From assembly GCA_039933105.1 (NCBI GenBank), contig JBDTOT010000022.1, positions 1-64,000 on the forward strand: a stretch of 64,000 bases of DNA, in the 5' to 3' direction. The position numbers were made by a program, and so were the translations under genes. Positions 44,081-53,090 of the stretch are shown here, piece by piece. The notes under the pieces were generated by a model. It was given only the letters and a program-made list of their open reading frames with translations. It did not search any database and was not told the origin of the DNA. Source of the stretch: FEN-1219 sp039933105. Lineage in GTDB: Bacteria; Pseudomonadota; Gammaproteobacteria; Steroidobacterales; Rariloculaceae. The first letter of the stretch is position 1; every line of letters starts with the position of its first letter.

Positions 44081-44593
44081 ATGACACGACCGCATGCAGC
44101 AATTCGGAGCCGACTCGCGCTCGTGGCGTTGCTTGCCGTGGCGACTTCCGTTTCGGCGGCGACAAAACTGAAAGGTTCCGAGGCTCCCGACTTCGTGCTG
44201 CGCAGCCTGGCCGGCCAGAACATGCGGCTGTCGGAGTTTCGCGGCCAGATCGTCATGCTGACGTTCTGGGCTACGTGGTGCGGCGACTGCCGCGCGCAAC
44301 TCGAGCAGCTCGGTGAGATGCACACACGTTATCAAGATGCCGGTGTCGAGTTGCTCGCCGTGAGCCTCGATCAGAACCGCAAGCAAGCCGAGGACATGAT
44401 CGCGCGAGTCAAAGCGCGCTACCCCGTGCTGCATGACCAGTCCGGTGATGTCGGCAAGCTGTACGACGTGAGTCGCATGCCCGTCATGGTGCTGATCGAT
44501 CGTGGCGGCGTGGTGAGAGAAGTCTTCGAAGGGTTTCGTCGCGGCAACGAGGACCAGTACCTCGAGCGGGTGCAGGCGTTGTTACGCGAGTGA
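44081..44593 (+). CDS. TlpA-like periplasmic thioredoxin-fold protein
   Basis: The 170-residue protein has a signal peptide ending near SVSAAT. The AhpC/TSA-TlpA pattern is present: GSEAPDFVLRSLAGQNMRLSEFRGQ, then MLTFWATWCGDCRAQL with a C-G-D-C active site and the cis-Pro region SRMPVMVLIDRGG. It would reduce or exchange thiols in the periplasm. It is 51 nt upstream of the envelope-machine operon in the same direction and may supply thiol exchange to it. Confidence 0.92.
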   Translation: MTRPHAAIRSRLALVALLAVATSVSAATKLKGSEAPDFVLRSLAGQNMRLSEFRGQIVMLTFWATWCGDCRAQLEQLGEMHTRYQDAGVELLAVSLDQNRKQAEDMIARVKARYPVLHDQSGDVGKLYDVSRMPVMVLIDRGGVVREVFEGFRRGNEDQYLERVQALLRE

Positions 44594-44644
44594 GCCGTTG
44601 CCTACCGGCACGGTCAAGTTCAGCTAAGCGGTTTGGAGCTAAAG

Positions 44645-45256
44645 ATGGCAGCAAGGTTGATCGCGTCGGTGTCGCTGGTGGTGAGCGGGCTCGTGCTCGG
44701 CTCCTCGGCAATGGCACAGAAAGACGAACCAAACGGAGTCGAGCAAGTCGCGGCCGCGACGCCCGAGTTCTCGCCGCGCGAGGACAAGAGCGCACAGGAT
44801 CGTGCCGAGTTCCGCACTCTCGACGAGGATGTTCAGGGTCTCAAGAAGCAGGTGCTGGATCTGAACCGCGATCTGTTCCTGCTCGAGGAAGAGTTGCTGT
44901 TCCCCTCGAACACGCAGACCGCGGTGTTCGTGGCGATGGACGTTGGCGAGTTTTTTGGGCTCGACTCCGTCGAGCTGAAGATCGACAACAAATCGGTCGC
45001 GAACTATCTGTATACGGAGCGCGAGGCGTCGGCCTTGGTCAAGGGCGGCGTGCAGCGACTCTACATCGGCAACCTCAAGGCAGGCGATCACGAGCTGGTG
45101 GCCGTGTTCACGGGCGGTGGCCCGCATACGCGCGACTACCGTCGCGCGACGTCCGTCACATTCGAGAAGGGTATCGGGCCGAAATACATCGAGCTCACGA
45201 TCTCCGACAAGGCGACCAAGCTACAGCCGGAGTTCGTCGTCAAGGAGTGGGAGTAG
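44645..45256 (+). CDS. Secreted coiled-coil/beta protein, first gene of the ExbBD-AgmX operon
   Basis: The 203-residue protein from ATG 44645 (GGAG ribosome-binding site) has a signal peptide ending at GSSAMAQ. A short coiled coil follows (about 50-80, RTLDEDVQGLKKQVLDLNRD), then a beta-rich domain (TQTAVFVAMDVGEFFGLDSVELKID, LYIGNLKAGDHELVAVFTGGGPH). The HELVAVFTG part resembles beta-sandwich modules. I do not recognise a family. It is 3 nt before the first TPR gene, so it is a member of the operon and probably an envelope component. Confidence 0.72.
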   Translation: MAARLIASVSLVVSGLVLGSSAMAQKDEPNGVEQVAAATPEFSPREDKSAQDRAEFRTLDEDVQGLKKQVLDLNRDLFLLEEELLFPSNTQTAVFVAMDVGEFFGLDSVELKIDNKSVANYLYTEREASALVKGGVQRLYIGNLKAGDHELVAVFTGGGPHTRDYRRATSVTFEKGIGPKYIELTISDKATKLQPEFVVKEWE

Positions 45257-45259
45257 TCG

Positions 45260-47173
45260 GTGACGACGCGTCTCCTCACACTCGCGACTGCGTTCGCGAT
45301 CGTGCTCGTCGGCGGAAGTGTCGGCGCGCGCGAGACCGTGCATGGCAGCATCGTCGTGCAGGACCTTGCCTACGGCGAGGTACTGTTCAAGTACTTTCAG
45401 GATGACTACTTCTCCGCGTTGACGCGTCTCTTGGCTGCCGAAGAACGTGGCGAGCTCAAACACCACGAAGCCGACGAGCAGCTGATGGCGGGTGCGTTGT
45501 ACCTGTCGTACGGCCAACACCAGCTCGCGGGCCAAATCTTCGAGCGCGTGCTCGAGCAGTCGGTCGACCCCGCTATCCATGATCGTGCTTGGTTCTTCCT
45601 GGCGAAGATCTGGGAGCAGCGCGGCTATCTCGATCAGGCGGAAGCGGCGCTCGCACGTATCGGCGACTCGCTGCCCGAGGATCTTCAGCCGCAACGCTAC
45701 ATGCTGCATGCCCAGGTCCTGATGGATCAGGGGAACTTCGCCGAGGCGCTCACGGTGCTCCAGGAGTGGAAGCGACCCGGAGACGAGTGGGTCGGGTACG
45801 CGAAGTACAACATCGGTGTCGCGCTCGTGCGGCTCGGTCAGGTCGAAGCCGGCGCCGCCGTGCTCGACGACGTCGGTCAGATCGAGCCCGACAGTCCGGC
45901 GCTCGAAGCGCTGCGCGACAAGGCCAACGTGGCGCTCGGTTACGCGTGGTTGCAAGCTCAGCGGCCGGTCGAAGCGAAACCGTCGCTGCAGCGCGTGCGG
46001 CTCACCGGGCCGTTCTCGAACAAAGCGTTGCTCGGCGTCGGCTGGGCCGATGCCGAGAAGACAGACTACCGCGGTGCGCTCGCGCCGTGGCTCGAGCTGC
46101 GCAGCCGCAACATGTTGGACTCGGCCGTGCAGGAGTCGCTGCTCGCGGTGCCGTACGCGTTCGCCAAGCTCGGCGCGGACAAGCAAGCGGCCGATCACTA
46201 CAACGACGCGATCGCCGCGTTCACGACCGAGATCGGGCACCTGACGCAAGCCATCGATAGCATCGAGGGTGGCAAGCTGATCACTGATTTGCTCGGCGAG
46301 CATACCGATGCGACCAGCATCGAGTCTGGCTGGTACTGGCGGCTCGACCGTGTTCCGGACACCATCGAGAGCCGCTATCTATATGAGCTGCTCGCGAGCA
46401 ACAACTTCCAGGAAGGGTTGAAGAACTACCGCGACCTGCTGCAGATGAATCGCAACCTGGCGCACTGGACCGAGAGTCTCGGTGCGTTCGATGACATCCT
46501 CGAAACGCGTGAGCGCGCGTATCAGCAGCGCCGGCCGAACATCGATGCGAGTCTCGCGAGCGTGGATCTCGACGCCATGGCGGCGCATCGCGTGGAGTTC
46601 GAGTCGCAGGTGCAAGCGATCGAGCGCACGGAAGACGTCGTTGCGCTCGGTACGCCGAAGGAGCAGGAAACCTGGCGGACGCTGACGGCCATGGAGCCAA
46701 CGTTGGCCGCACTGCCGAACGACGACGAAAGCAACGAGCTGCGCGACAAGCAGCACTTCTTGCGCGGCCTCATGCTCTGGGATCTGCAGCGCGACTACAA
46801 GGCGCGGCTGTGGGGCGAGAAGAAGAGCCTCGGTGAACTCGACCGGCAGCTGCGCGAGGCGCAGCGCCGGCATACGCAGGTTTCAAGTGCCCGCGACGAC
46901 TGGCCCGAGAAGTTCACGGGCCTGACTGCGCGCATCAAAGGGCTGACGCCGCGCGTGCAGGGCTTGCAGCTGACGGCCGAGGCCGCGCTCGTACGGCAGC
47001 AGAAGTTCGTGCAGGGGCTCGCTGTGGCGGAGCTCAGAGCCCAGCGGGACCGGTTGAACACGTACCTCGTGCAGGCGCGTTTCTCGCTGGCAACGTTGTA
47101 CGATCGCGCGGCCGCGCAGCCGACGCCCCCAAAGACGGTCGATGGTGCGGTGGCTGCGGAGGGCGGGAAGTGA
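45260..47173 (+). CDS. Large periplasmic TPR protein 1 of the ExbBD-AgmX operon
   Basis: The 637-residue protein starts at GTG 45260 and has a signal peptide (LLTLATAFAIVLVGGSVGA). TPR-like helical pairs fill the first 330 residues (for example LYLSYGQHQLAGQIFERVLEQ, RGYLDQAEAALARIGD, GNFAEALTVLQEWKR, YNIGVALVRLGQVEAGAAVLDD). The C-terminal 200 residues are long helices with coiled-coil character (about 530-620). Such TPR proteins accompany AglU/GltE-like gliding and Tol-like systems. It overlaps the next gene by 4 nt (GTGA). Confidence 0.82.
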   Translation: MTTRLLTLATAFAIVLVGGSVGARETVHGSIVVQDLAYGEVLFKYFQDDYFSALTRLLAAEERGELKHHEADEQLMAGALYLSYGQHQLAGQIFERVLEQSVDPAIHDRAWFFLAKIWEQRGYLDQAEAALARIGDSLPEDLQPQRYMLHAQVLMDQGNFAEALTVLQEWKRPGDEWVGYAKYNIGVALVRLGQVEAGAAVLDDVGQIEPDSPALEALRDKANVALGYAWLQAQRPVEAKPSLQRVRLTGPFSNKALLGVGWADAEKTDYRGALAPWLELRSRNMLDSAVQESLLAVPYAFAKLGADKQAADHYNDAIAAFTTEIGHLTQAIDSIEGGKLITDLLGEHTDATSIESGWYWRLDRVPDTIESRYLYELLASNNFQEGLKNYRDLLQMNRNLAHWTESLGAFDDILETRERAYQQRRPNIDASLASVDLDAMAAHRVEFESQVQAIERTEDVVALGTPKEQETWRTLTAMEPTLAALPNDDESNELRDKQHFLRGLMLWDLQRDYKARLWGEKKSLGELDRQLREAQRRHTQVSSARDDWPEKFTGLTARIKGLTPRVQGLQLTAEAALVRQQKFVQGLAVAELRAQRDRLNTYLVQARFSLATLYDRAAAQPTPPKTVDGAVAAEGGK

Positions 47174-49989
47174 TCAACGCTCCCGTGCTCGTATTCATTA
47201 CGCTCGCCGCGATCTGGCCGTTCGGGCATCACCGCAAGCAGCAGGACGAAGCGACCGGCACGATCCAGGATATCGCCGGCCGCGAGGTGCAGATCGATAC
47301 CTCCGCGTCCATCGATCGTAGCGAAGCGAAGGCGATGGAGAGCTATCGCGCGTTCCTCGATCTCTCGTCCGACGACCCCGGCCTCAAAGCGGAGGCCATG
47401 CGCCGGCTCGCAGATCTGCAACTCGACACCACCGACGTGGATCAGTTGCAGGCCAATGTCCAATCGCTCGGCGTCGTCAGCAGCACCATCGAGATGTATC
47501 AGAAGCTGCTGCAGACCTACCCGAACTATCCGAAGAATGATCTCGTGCTGTACCAGCTTTCGCGCGCGTACGAGGCCGACGGGCGCACCGACGAGTCGCT
47601 GGCGACGCTCGATCGTCTGATCGCCAAGTATCCGCGCACGACGCATATGGACGAGGCGCAGTTCCGTCGCGGTGAGACGCTGTTCGTGATGAAGCGTTAT
47701 CGCGACGCAGAGCGTGCATACGCTCATGTGCTAGAGAAAGGCGCGAGCTCCACGTACTACGAGCAGGCGCTGTACAAACATGGATGGTCGCTGTTCAAGC
47801 AACAACAATACGAGGACAGCCTCGCGTCGTTCTTCGGCTTGCTCGACCGGCAGCTCGGCACAGACAACAACGCAACGGGCGATCGCGATCCCACGGTGAT
47901 CTATGGCGCGATGGGCCGTGCGCAGCAGGAGTTGCTCGACGATACGTTGCGCGTGCTGTCGATCGGGTTCTCGTATCTCGAGGGTCCGAAGTCCGTGTCG
48001 CAGTACTTCAAGCGCCACGGCGCGCGGCCGTATGCATTCCTCGCGTACACGAGCTTAGGAGATCTCTACCTCGATCAGCAGCGCTACCAGGACGCCGCGG
48101 ACGCGTATCACGCGTTCGTCGAACTCGACCCGTACCACGCGAAGGCTCCGCTCCTGCAGGTCGAAGTCATCGAGGCGTTCAAGAAGGGCGGGTACGCCGA
48201 CTTTGTGCTCGAGGGCAAAGAGAATTTCGTCACGACCTACGGCCCCGGCAGCCCCTACTGGAAGCGCTACACGTTCGAGCAGCAACCCGAGGTGGTCGGG
48301 CACTTGAAGAGTAACGTGACGGATCTCGCCTCGTACCATCACGCCGAGGCACAAAAGACGCACGAGCAGGTGGAATACACCGCCGCCGCGCGTTGGTACC
48401 GAACCTATCTGCAGTCGTTCCCGGACGATCAGAACGCCGCGGAAACGAACTTCTTGCTTGCCGAGGTGTTGTTCGAGAGCGGCAACTTCCACGACGCAGC
48501 CGTCGAGTACGAGCGGACCGCCTATGCGTATCCGTTCCATGCGCATGGCGGCGAAGCAGGTTATGCCGCGTTACTCGCGTACACGAAGCAGGAAGAGGTG
48601 TTGAAAGGGACCGAGAAGGCCGAGTGGCATAAGAAGGGAATCGAGAGTGCGCTACGTTTCGTCGACTCGTATCCGACGCACGAACACGCCGCGAACGTTC
48701 AGACCGATGCAGCCGAGAAGTTGTACGCGCTGGGCGAATTCGGGCGGGCTCGTGACGTCGGCCGAGCGCTCGTGACGCGGACTCCGCCGGCGACTCCGGC
48801 GTTGCAGCGCACGGCGTGGACAGTCGTGGCGCATTCTGAGTTCGATCTCGCGGACTTTTCGGCGGCGGAGAAGGCTTACCAGAACCTGATCGCGTTCGTG
48901 CCGGCCGCGGACAAACAGCACGGCGAGATCGTCGAGCGCATCGCGTCGTCGGTATACAAGCAGGGCGAGCAAGCACGCACCGCCGGCCAGCTCGACGTGG
49001 CAGTTGGTCACTTCTTGCGCGTGGGCCAGGCCGCGCCGACGTCGCCAATCCGTGCGACGGCCGAGTACGACGCAGGTGCGGCCCTGATCCAGATGGGTGA
49101 TTGGCAGCGCGCGACGACCGTGCTCGAAGATTTTCGCACTCGTTTTCCCAAGCACGAGCTTGCTGCCGACGTGACCGCCAAGCTGGCCGTCGCTTACGTG
49201 GAAGCCGGCAACAGCGGGCGCGCTGCGGGCGAGTTCGAGCGCATTGCGAACGGCGACGGCTCGCCGGAGGTCAAGCGCGAGGCGTTGTGGCGCTCGGCCG
49301 AGCTGTATTCGAAGACCGGACAAACCGCAGCTGCGGCAACCGCATACGGCAAGTTCGTGGAGCGATATCCGCATCCGGTAGTCGAAGCGGTTGAAGCTCG
49401 GCAGAAGTTGCTCGAGATCGCGATGAAGACCAACAACGAAGCCGAGCGCCAGCGCTGGCTACACGAGCTCGTGACGGCAGATGCCGGCGCGGGCGGGGAG
49501 CGCACGGACCGGACGAAGTATCTTGCCGCGAAGTCGCAACTCGAGCTTGCGACGCCGACGCGCGACGCGTTCCAAAGCGCGAAGCTCGTCATTCCGCTCG
49601 ACAAAAGCTTGAAGACGAAGAAGACGCGAATGGAAGCCGCGCTTGCCGCTTACGGCAAAGCCGCCGAGTACGGAGTCGCAGAGGTTACGACGGCTGCGAA
49701 CTACGAGCTCGCCGAGCTGTACCACACGTTGAGCAAGGACCTGTATTCGTCCGAGCGGCCGCGTGAGCTGAACAAGGACGAGCTCGAGCAGTACAACATC
49801 CTGCTCGAAGAGCAGGCATTCCCATTCGAGGAACAGGCCATCAAGTTGCACGAGACGAACGCCGCGCGCACGGCGGAGGGTCTGTACGACCAGTCGGTGC
49901 AGAAGAGCTTGAAGGCGCTGGTCGAGCTGATGCCGGGCCGTTACGCGAAAGCCGAGCTAGGAGAGAGCCTTGTCGAAGCCATTCGCTAG
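47170..49989 (+). CDS. Very large TPR protein 2 of the ExbBD-AgmX operon
   Basis: The 939-residue protein starts at GTG 47170. It has a short hydrophobic N-terminus (APVLVFITLAAIWPF) and then dense TPR/YbgF-like repeats through most of its length, for example NDLVLYQLSRAYEADGRTDE, LAYTSLGDLYLDQQRYQDAA, NFLLAEVLFESGNFHDAAVE and AAALAVAYVEAGNSGRAA-like units. The YTQLSRAYE-type and FxxRYPxH motifs resemble YbgF/CpoB and BamD-type periplasmic TPRs. It probably scaffolds the envelope complex. The next gene starts inside its last 20 bases. Confidence 0.85.
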   Translation: MINAPVLVFITLAAIWPFGHHRKQQDEATGTIQDIAGREVQIDTSASIDRSEAKAMESYRAFLDLSSDDPGLKAEAMRRLADLQLDTTDVDQLQANVQSLGVVSSTIEMYQKLLQTYPNYPKNDLVLYQLSRAYEADGRTDESLATLDRLIAKYPRTTHMDEAQFRRGETLFVMKRYRDAERAYAHVLEKGASSTYYEQALYKHGWSLFKQQQYEDSLASFFGLLDRQLGTDNNATGDRDPTVIYGAMGRAQQELLDDTLRVLSIGFSYLEGPKSVSQYFKRHGARPYAFLAYTSLGDLYLDQQRYQDAADAYHAFVELDPYHAKAPLLQVEVIEAFKKGGYADFVLEGKENFVTTYGPGSPYWKRYTFEQQPEVVGHLKSNVTDLASYHHAEAQKTHEQVEYTAAARWYRTYLQSFPDDQNAAETNFLLAEVLFESGNFHDAAVEYERTAYAYPFHAHGGEAGYAALLAYTKQEEVLKGTEKAEWHKKGIESALRFVDSYPTHEHAANVQTDAAEKLYALGEFGRARDVGRALVTRTPPATPALQRTAWTVVAHSEFDLADFSAAEKAYQNLIAFVPAADKQHGEIVERIASSVYKQGEQARTAGQLDVAVGHFLRVGQAAPTSPIRATAEYDAGAALIQMGDWQRATTVLEDFRTRFPKHELAADVTAKLAVAYVEAGNSGRAAGEFERIANGDGSPEVKREALWRSAELYSKTGQTAAAATAYGKFVERYPHPVVEAVEARQKLLEIAMKTNNEAERQRWLHELVTADAGAGGERTDRTKYLAAKSQLELATPTRDAFQSAKLVIPLDKSLKTKKTRMEAALAAYGKAAEYGVAEVTTAANYELAELYHTLSKDLYSSERPRELNKDELEQYNILLEEQAFPFEEQAIKLHETNAARTAEGLYDQSVQKSLKALVELMPGRYAKAELGESLVEAIR

Positions 49990-50767
49990 CACCCTGATTG
50001 CGTCGAGACTGGCGAACTGCGGTCTCGCTGCAGTGTGTTCGGTAGTGCTCGCTGCGTGCGGCGCGTCGACCCCGAAACAAGCCGGGGTTGAGAGGCCGAC
50101 GCCAGTGATTGCGCAGCCCGCTGCCCCGACACAGAAGGCTAAGGCGACGGAGCCTGCCGCCAAATCCGTCGCGAAGGCCGCAGCGCCCGCAGAGTCCCCG
50201 CGCAAGAAGGATCGCCGTGGCTCTGCCGAGCCGGATACCGCTGCCGACGCCGTGCCCGAAGCCGCGACCGCGGGGTACGGACGTGCGCTCACCGCGATGC
50301 GCGCCGAGAGCTGGCTCCAGGCAGAGCTCGAGCTCGAGCAAGTGACGAAGGAATTTCCGGCGTACGCCGGCCCCTTCGTGAACCTCGCGCTCGTGTATCT
50401 GAAGGACAAGCGCCTCGATGACGCACGCACGGCGCTCGACCGCGCGCTCACGATCGAGCCAGGCCACGCTGCGGCGAACACTCAGCTCGGCATCTTGCTG
50501 CGCGAGCAGGGCAAGTTTCACGAAGCGGAGCAGGCGTATCGAAAGGCCCTTGCGACGGATCCGAATCACGCGCTCGCGCACTACAACTTGGGCGTTTTGC
50601 TCGACGTGTATTTGCGCAAGCCTGCAGACGCGGCTGAACAATACGAGCTGTATCAGGCGTCGCTCGCAGCGCCGGACGAAAAAGTCGGCCGCTGGATTGT
50701 GGACTTGCGCCGGCGCGCGGGTAACGGCAACGACGCCGCCCGAGTCGCGAAAGGGGATGCACCATGA
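49970..50767 (+). CDS. TPR lipoprotein of the ExbBD-AgmX operon
   Basis: The 265-residue protein starts at TTG 49970 after a strong TAGGAGAGAG ribosome-binding site. The lipobox is SVVLAAC|GAS, so it is a lipoprotein. Gly at +2 does not suggest inner-membrane retention. A Pro/Ala/Lys-rich linker (about 35-95) leads to three to four TPR units (LALVYLKDKRLDDARTALDR, GILLREQGKFHEAEQAYRKA, YNLGVLLDVY). It could link the inner-membrane motor to outer-membrane or peptidoglycan partners, in the way Pal or GltE do. It overlaps both neighbours. Confidence 0.85.
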   Translation: MSKPFASTLIASRLANCGLAAVCSVVLAACGASTPKQAGVERPTPVIAQPAAPTQKAKATEPAAKSVAKAAAPAESPRKKDRRGSAEPDTAADAVPEAATAGYGRALTAMRAESWLQAELELEQVTKEFPAYAGPFVNLALVYLKDKRLDDARTALDRALTIEPGHAAANTQLGILLREQGKFHEAEQAYRKALATDPNHALAHYNLGVLLDVYLRKPADAAEQYELYQASLAAPDEKVGRWIVDLRRRAGNGNDAARVAKGDAP

Positions 50768-51285
50768 GAACGCTTTTGACGCTCGCGCTGTTAGCCGTAT
50801 CGATGACGGCTCTCGCGCAGTCGACGAGCCCGCCGGCCAACGCTGCCGCTGAGAAACCGTCACGCTCGCGTAACGCTTCGCCGAACCCCGCCGACCTCGA
50901 GCCGGCTGTCGACGTGGGCGGTCCACGTGTGGCCTTGGCCACTCCGCCGGTTGCGCCGGCAGCTCCGGTCGCCCCGAAGGCCGCTCCACCCCTTGCACCG
51001 AAAGCGGTCACCCCCGCCGCCCCGGCCACGGCAGCGGCTGCGCAGGGCGCGAACCGGCGCGTCGTAGACCGTTTGGATCTGGGAACCACGTCAATAACGG
51101 GCAACGCGGAATTGCCTAAGGTGCTGTACATCGTGCCGTGGAAGAAATCGGATCTCGGCGATTTGGTAGGCCGCCCGGTGAATACGCTGCTCGACGAAGT
51201 GCTAGCACCGGTCGATCCCGCCGTTTTCCAGCGGCATCTTAGTTACTACGACTCCCTGTATGGGGAGCCCAAGAAAGAGGAGTGA
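50764..51285 (+). CDS. Ala/Pro-rich secreted protein of the ExbBD-AgmX operon
   Basis: The 173-residue protein has a signal peptide ending at MTALAQ. A low-complexity Ala/Pro region (about 55-98) follows. The C-terminal part (about 100-173) is ordered-looking: RRVVDRLDLGTTSITGNAELPKVLYIVPWKKSDLGD and DPAVFQRHLSYYDSLYG. TSITGNxELPKVLYIVPWK occurs in proteins beside such operons, to my recollection, but has no known function. The stop is 3 nt before exbB, so the genes are tightly coupled. Confidence 0.72.
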   Translation: MRTLLTLALLAVSMTALAQSTSPPANAAAEKPSRSRNASPNPADLEPAVDVGGPRVALATPPVAPAAPVAPKAAPPLAPKAVTPAAPATAAAAQGANRRVVDRLDLGTTSITGNAELPKVLYIVPWKKSDLGDLVGRPVNTLLDEVLAPVDPAVFQRHLSYYDSLYGEPKKEE

Positions 51286-51288
51286 GAG

Positions 51289-51978
51289 ATGGAGGTCTAT
51301 AACGTCGTCGTCGGATTCTTCAAGAACGGCGGGGTATTCATGATCCCCATCGTTTTGATTCTTGCCGTCGGCGCAGCTATCGCACTCGAGCGCTGGGTTT
51401 TCTTGACCGTCACGACGGCCAGGAACAAAGCGCTTTGGAACACCGTCACGCCCTTCTTGAAGGCCGGCAACTTCGCTGGCGCGATGCAAGTCACGAGCAA
51501 GTCGGAGGCTGTGATCGGTCAGATCATGACCTACGGCTTGAACCGCGTGCGCTCCGCTCGGCGGCGTGAAGACATCGAGCAGGCGATGGAAGAAAGCCTG
51601 ATGGAAGTGTTGCCGCGGCTCGAGAAGCGCACGCACTACCTCGCGACGTTCGCCAACATGGCGACGTTGATGGGCCTGCTGGGCACGATCATCGGCCTGA
51701 TCCACGCATTCACTGCGGTATCGAACGCGAACCCGGCCGAGAAAGCCGAGTTGCTGTCGGCCAGTATCTCGATCGGCATGAACTGCACGGCATTCGGCCT
51801 CATGGTCGCGATTCCGCTCGTGCTGATCCACTCGCTGCTGCAGACAAAGACGACGGAAATCGTCGACAGCCTCGAGATGGCATCGGTGAAGTTCCTGAAC
51901 GCGATCACCGAGCGCGCGCAGGAAGGCAAGGCCGCGGAAGCTGCTGCGCCGGGCCAGCCGGCACCGCGCCGCGCCTAG
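51289..51978 (+). CDS. ExbB/TolQ/MotA-family proton channel protein
   Basis: The 229-residue protein has the three helices of the family: helix 1 (about 15-38), helix 2 (NMATLMGLLGTIIGLIHAFTAV) and helix 3 (ISIGMNCTAFGLMVAIPLV) with the conserved Thr of the proton path. It forms the pentameric ring around the ExbD-type dimer and turns proton flow into motion. It lies in the middle of the TPR/AgmX operon and would drive this system rather than classical iron uptake. Confidence 0.95.
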   Translation: MEVYNVVVGFFKNGGVFMIPIVLILAVGAAIALERWVFLTVTTARNKALWNTVTPFLKAGNFAGAMQVTSKSEAVIGQIMTYGLNRVRSARRREDIEQAMEESLMEVLPRLEKRTHYLATFANMATLMGLLGTIIGLIHAFTAVSNANPAEKAELLSASISIGMNCTAFGLMVAIPLVLIHSLLQTKTTEIVDSLEMASVKFLNAITERAQEGKAAEAAAPGQPAPRRA

Positions 51979-52014
51979 GCTCGTACCCCCGCTGCAGGTT
52001 CGCGAGGTCGTTCG

Positions 52015-52533
52015 ATGCAAGTCATAGGTCGTACTGCGCGCATGGCGCGGCATCACAAGCGCCACGAAAGTGCCGAGATCAACCTGACGTCGATGATCGA
52101 CTTCTTGACGATCCTCGTGTTCTTTCTGCTCGTGCACGGCGGCTTCGTTCGGCTCGCGATTCTCGAGCTGAACCTGCCGACCGCGAACTCGACCCCGACG
52201 GAAGAACCGCAGCAGTTTCAGCTCGAAGTTACCGTGCGCAAGAACGGCATCGAGGTCAGCGACCGGACACAGGGCCTGCTGAACAAGTTCGAGAAGGACG
52301 GCGACAAGTATCCGTTCGATAAGTTGAGCGCGTACCTCGCCGACGTGAAGCAACAGTTCCCGCAGAAGACGGACGCAACGCTGCTGCTCGAGCAAGACAT
52401 CCCGTACGACGTGCTCGTGGCGGTCATGGACCACGTACGTCTCACCGAGCGTCCGAGCACGACGAACGGCCAGCTCGTCCGCGCGGAGCTATTCCCCCAG
52501 ATCTCGATCGGCGATGCGCCGGTGCTGAACTAG
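52015..52533 (+). CDS. ExbD/TolR-family protein 1
   Basis: The 172-residue protein has a basic N-terminus (RTARMARHHKRH), one membrane helix with the proton-carrying Asp29 (INLTSMIDFLTILVFFLLVH), then a periplasmic domain (QLEVTVRKNGIEVS, LLLEQDIPYDVLVAVMDHVR) of ExbD/TolR type. Its first 40 residues are nearly the same as those of the next gene, so the two are recent or strongly constrained duplicates. It is the partner of the ExbB-type protein upstream. Confidence 0.95.
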   Translation: MQVIGRTARMARHHKRHESAEINLTSMIDFLTILVFFLLVHGGFVRLAILELNLPTANSTPTEEPQQFQLEVTVRKNGIEVSDRTQGLLNKFEKDGDKYPFDKLSAYLADVKQQFPQKTDATLLLEQDIPYDVLVAVMDHVRLTERPSTTNGQLVRAELFPQISIGDAPVLN

Positions 52534-52542
52534 GACGCAACC

Positions 52543-53082
52543 ATGAGATTCATGGGCAGAGCCGTGCGCATGGCGCGGCACCACAAACGCCACAAGGGCG
52601 AGGGCGGCATCAACCTCGTGTCGATGATCGACATGTTGACCGTGCTCGTGTTCTTCCTGCTCGTGTACTCGACCGAGCAAGTCGAGGTACTGCCGAGCTC
52701 GAAGGACGTGAAGCTGCCGGAGTCGATCGCCGAGGAACACAGCCGACCGGCCGCCGTCGTGATCATCACGGCGCGTGAGATCATGATGGAAGGTCACAGC
52801 CTTGGCGCCGTCGCCGATATCCTGGCGAGCAAAGAGCTCATCATCCCGCAGCTGAAGGAAGCTCTTCAGACGCAAACCGCGCGCGTGTTGAGTGAGGCGC
52901 CGCGGTCGGAAGAAGAGAAGATCAAGAGCCGCGAAGTGATTATCATGGCCGACAGAGCAATTCCGTATCAGCTGCTGAAGCGCGTCATGGCGACGTCGAC
53001 AGCGGCGGATTATGGTCAATTGTCGCTGGCAGTGCTGCAGAAAGCTTCGGACGCACGGCTCGCGACCGTGGCCGAGAACTAG
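52543..53082 (+). CDS. ExbD/TolR-family protein 2
   Basis: The 179-residue protein is a tandem paralogue of the preceding gene (AVRMARHHKRHKGEGGINLVSMIDMLTVLVFFLLVY) with Asp30 in the helix. The periplasmic part differs (VVIITAREIMMEGHSLGAVADIL, VIIMADRAIPYQLLKRVMATS). The 9-nt gap shows co-transcription. Two ExbD proteins with one ExbB suggest a heterodimer in the channel, as in AglS/AglT of Myxococcus. Confidence 0.95.
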   Translation: MRFMGRAVRMARHHKRHKGEGGINLVSMIDMLTVLVFFLLVYSTEQVEVLPSSKDVKLPESIAEEHSRPAAVVIITAREIMMEGHSLGAVADILASKELIIPQLKEALQTQTARVLSEAPRSEEEKIKSREVIIMADRAIPYQLLKRVMATSTAADYGQLSLAVLQKASDARLATVAEN

Positions 53083-53090
53083 GAAACGTC

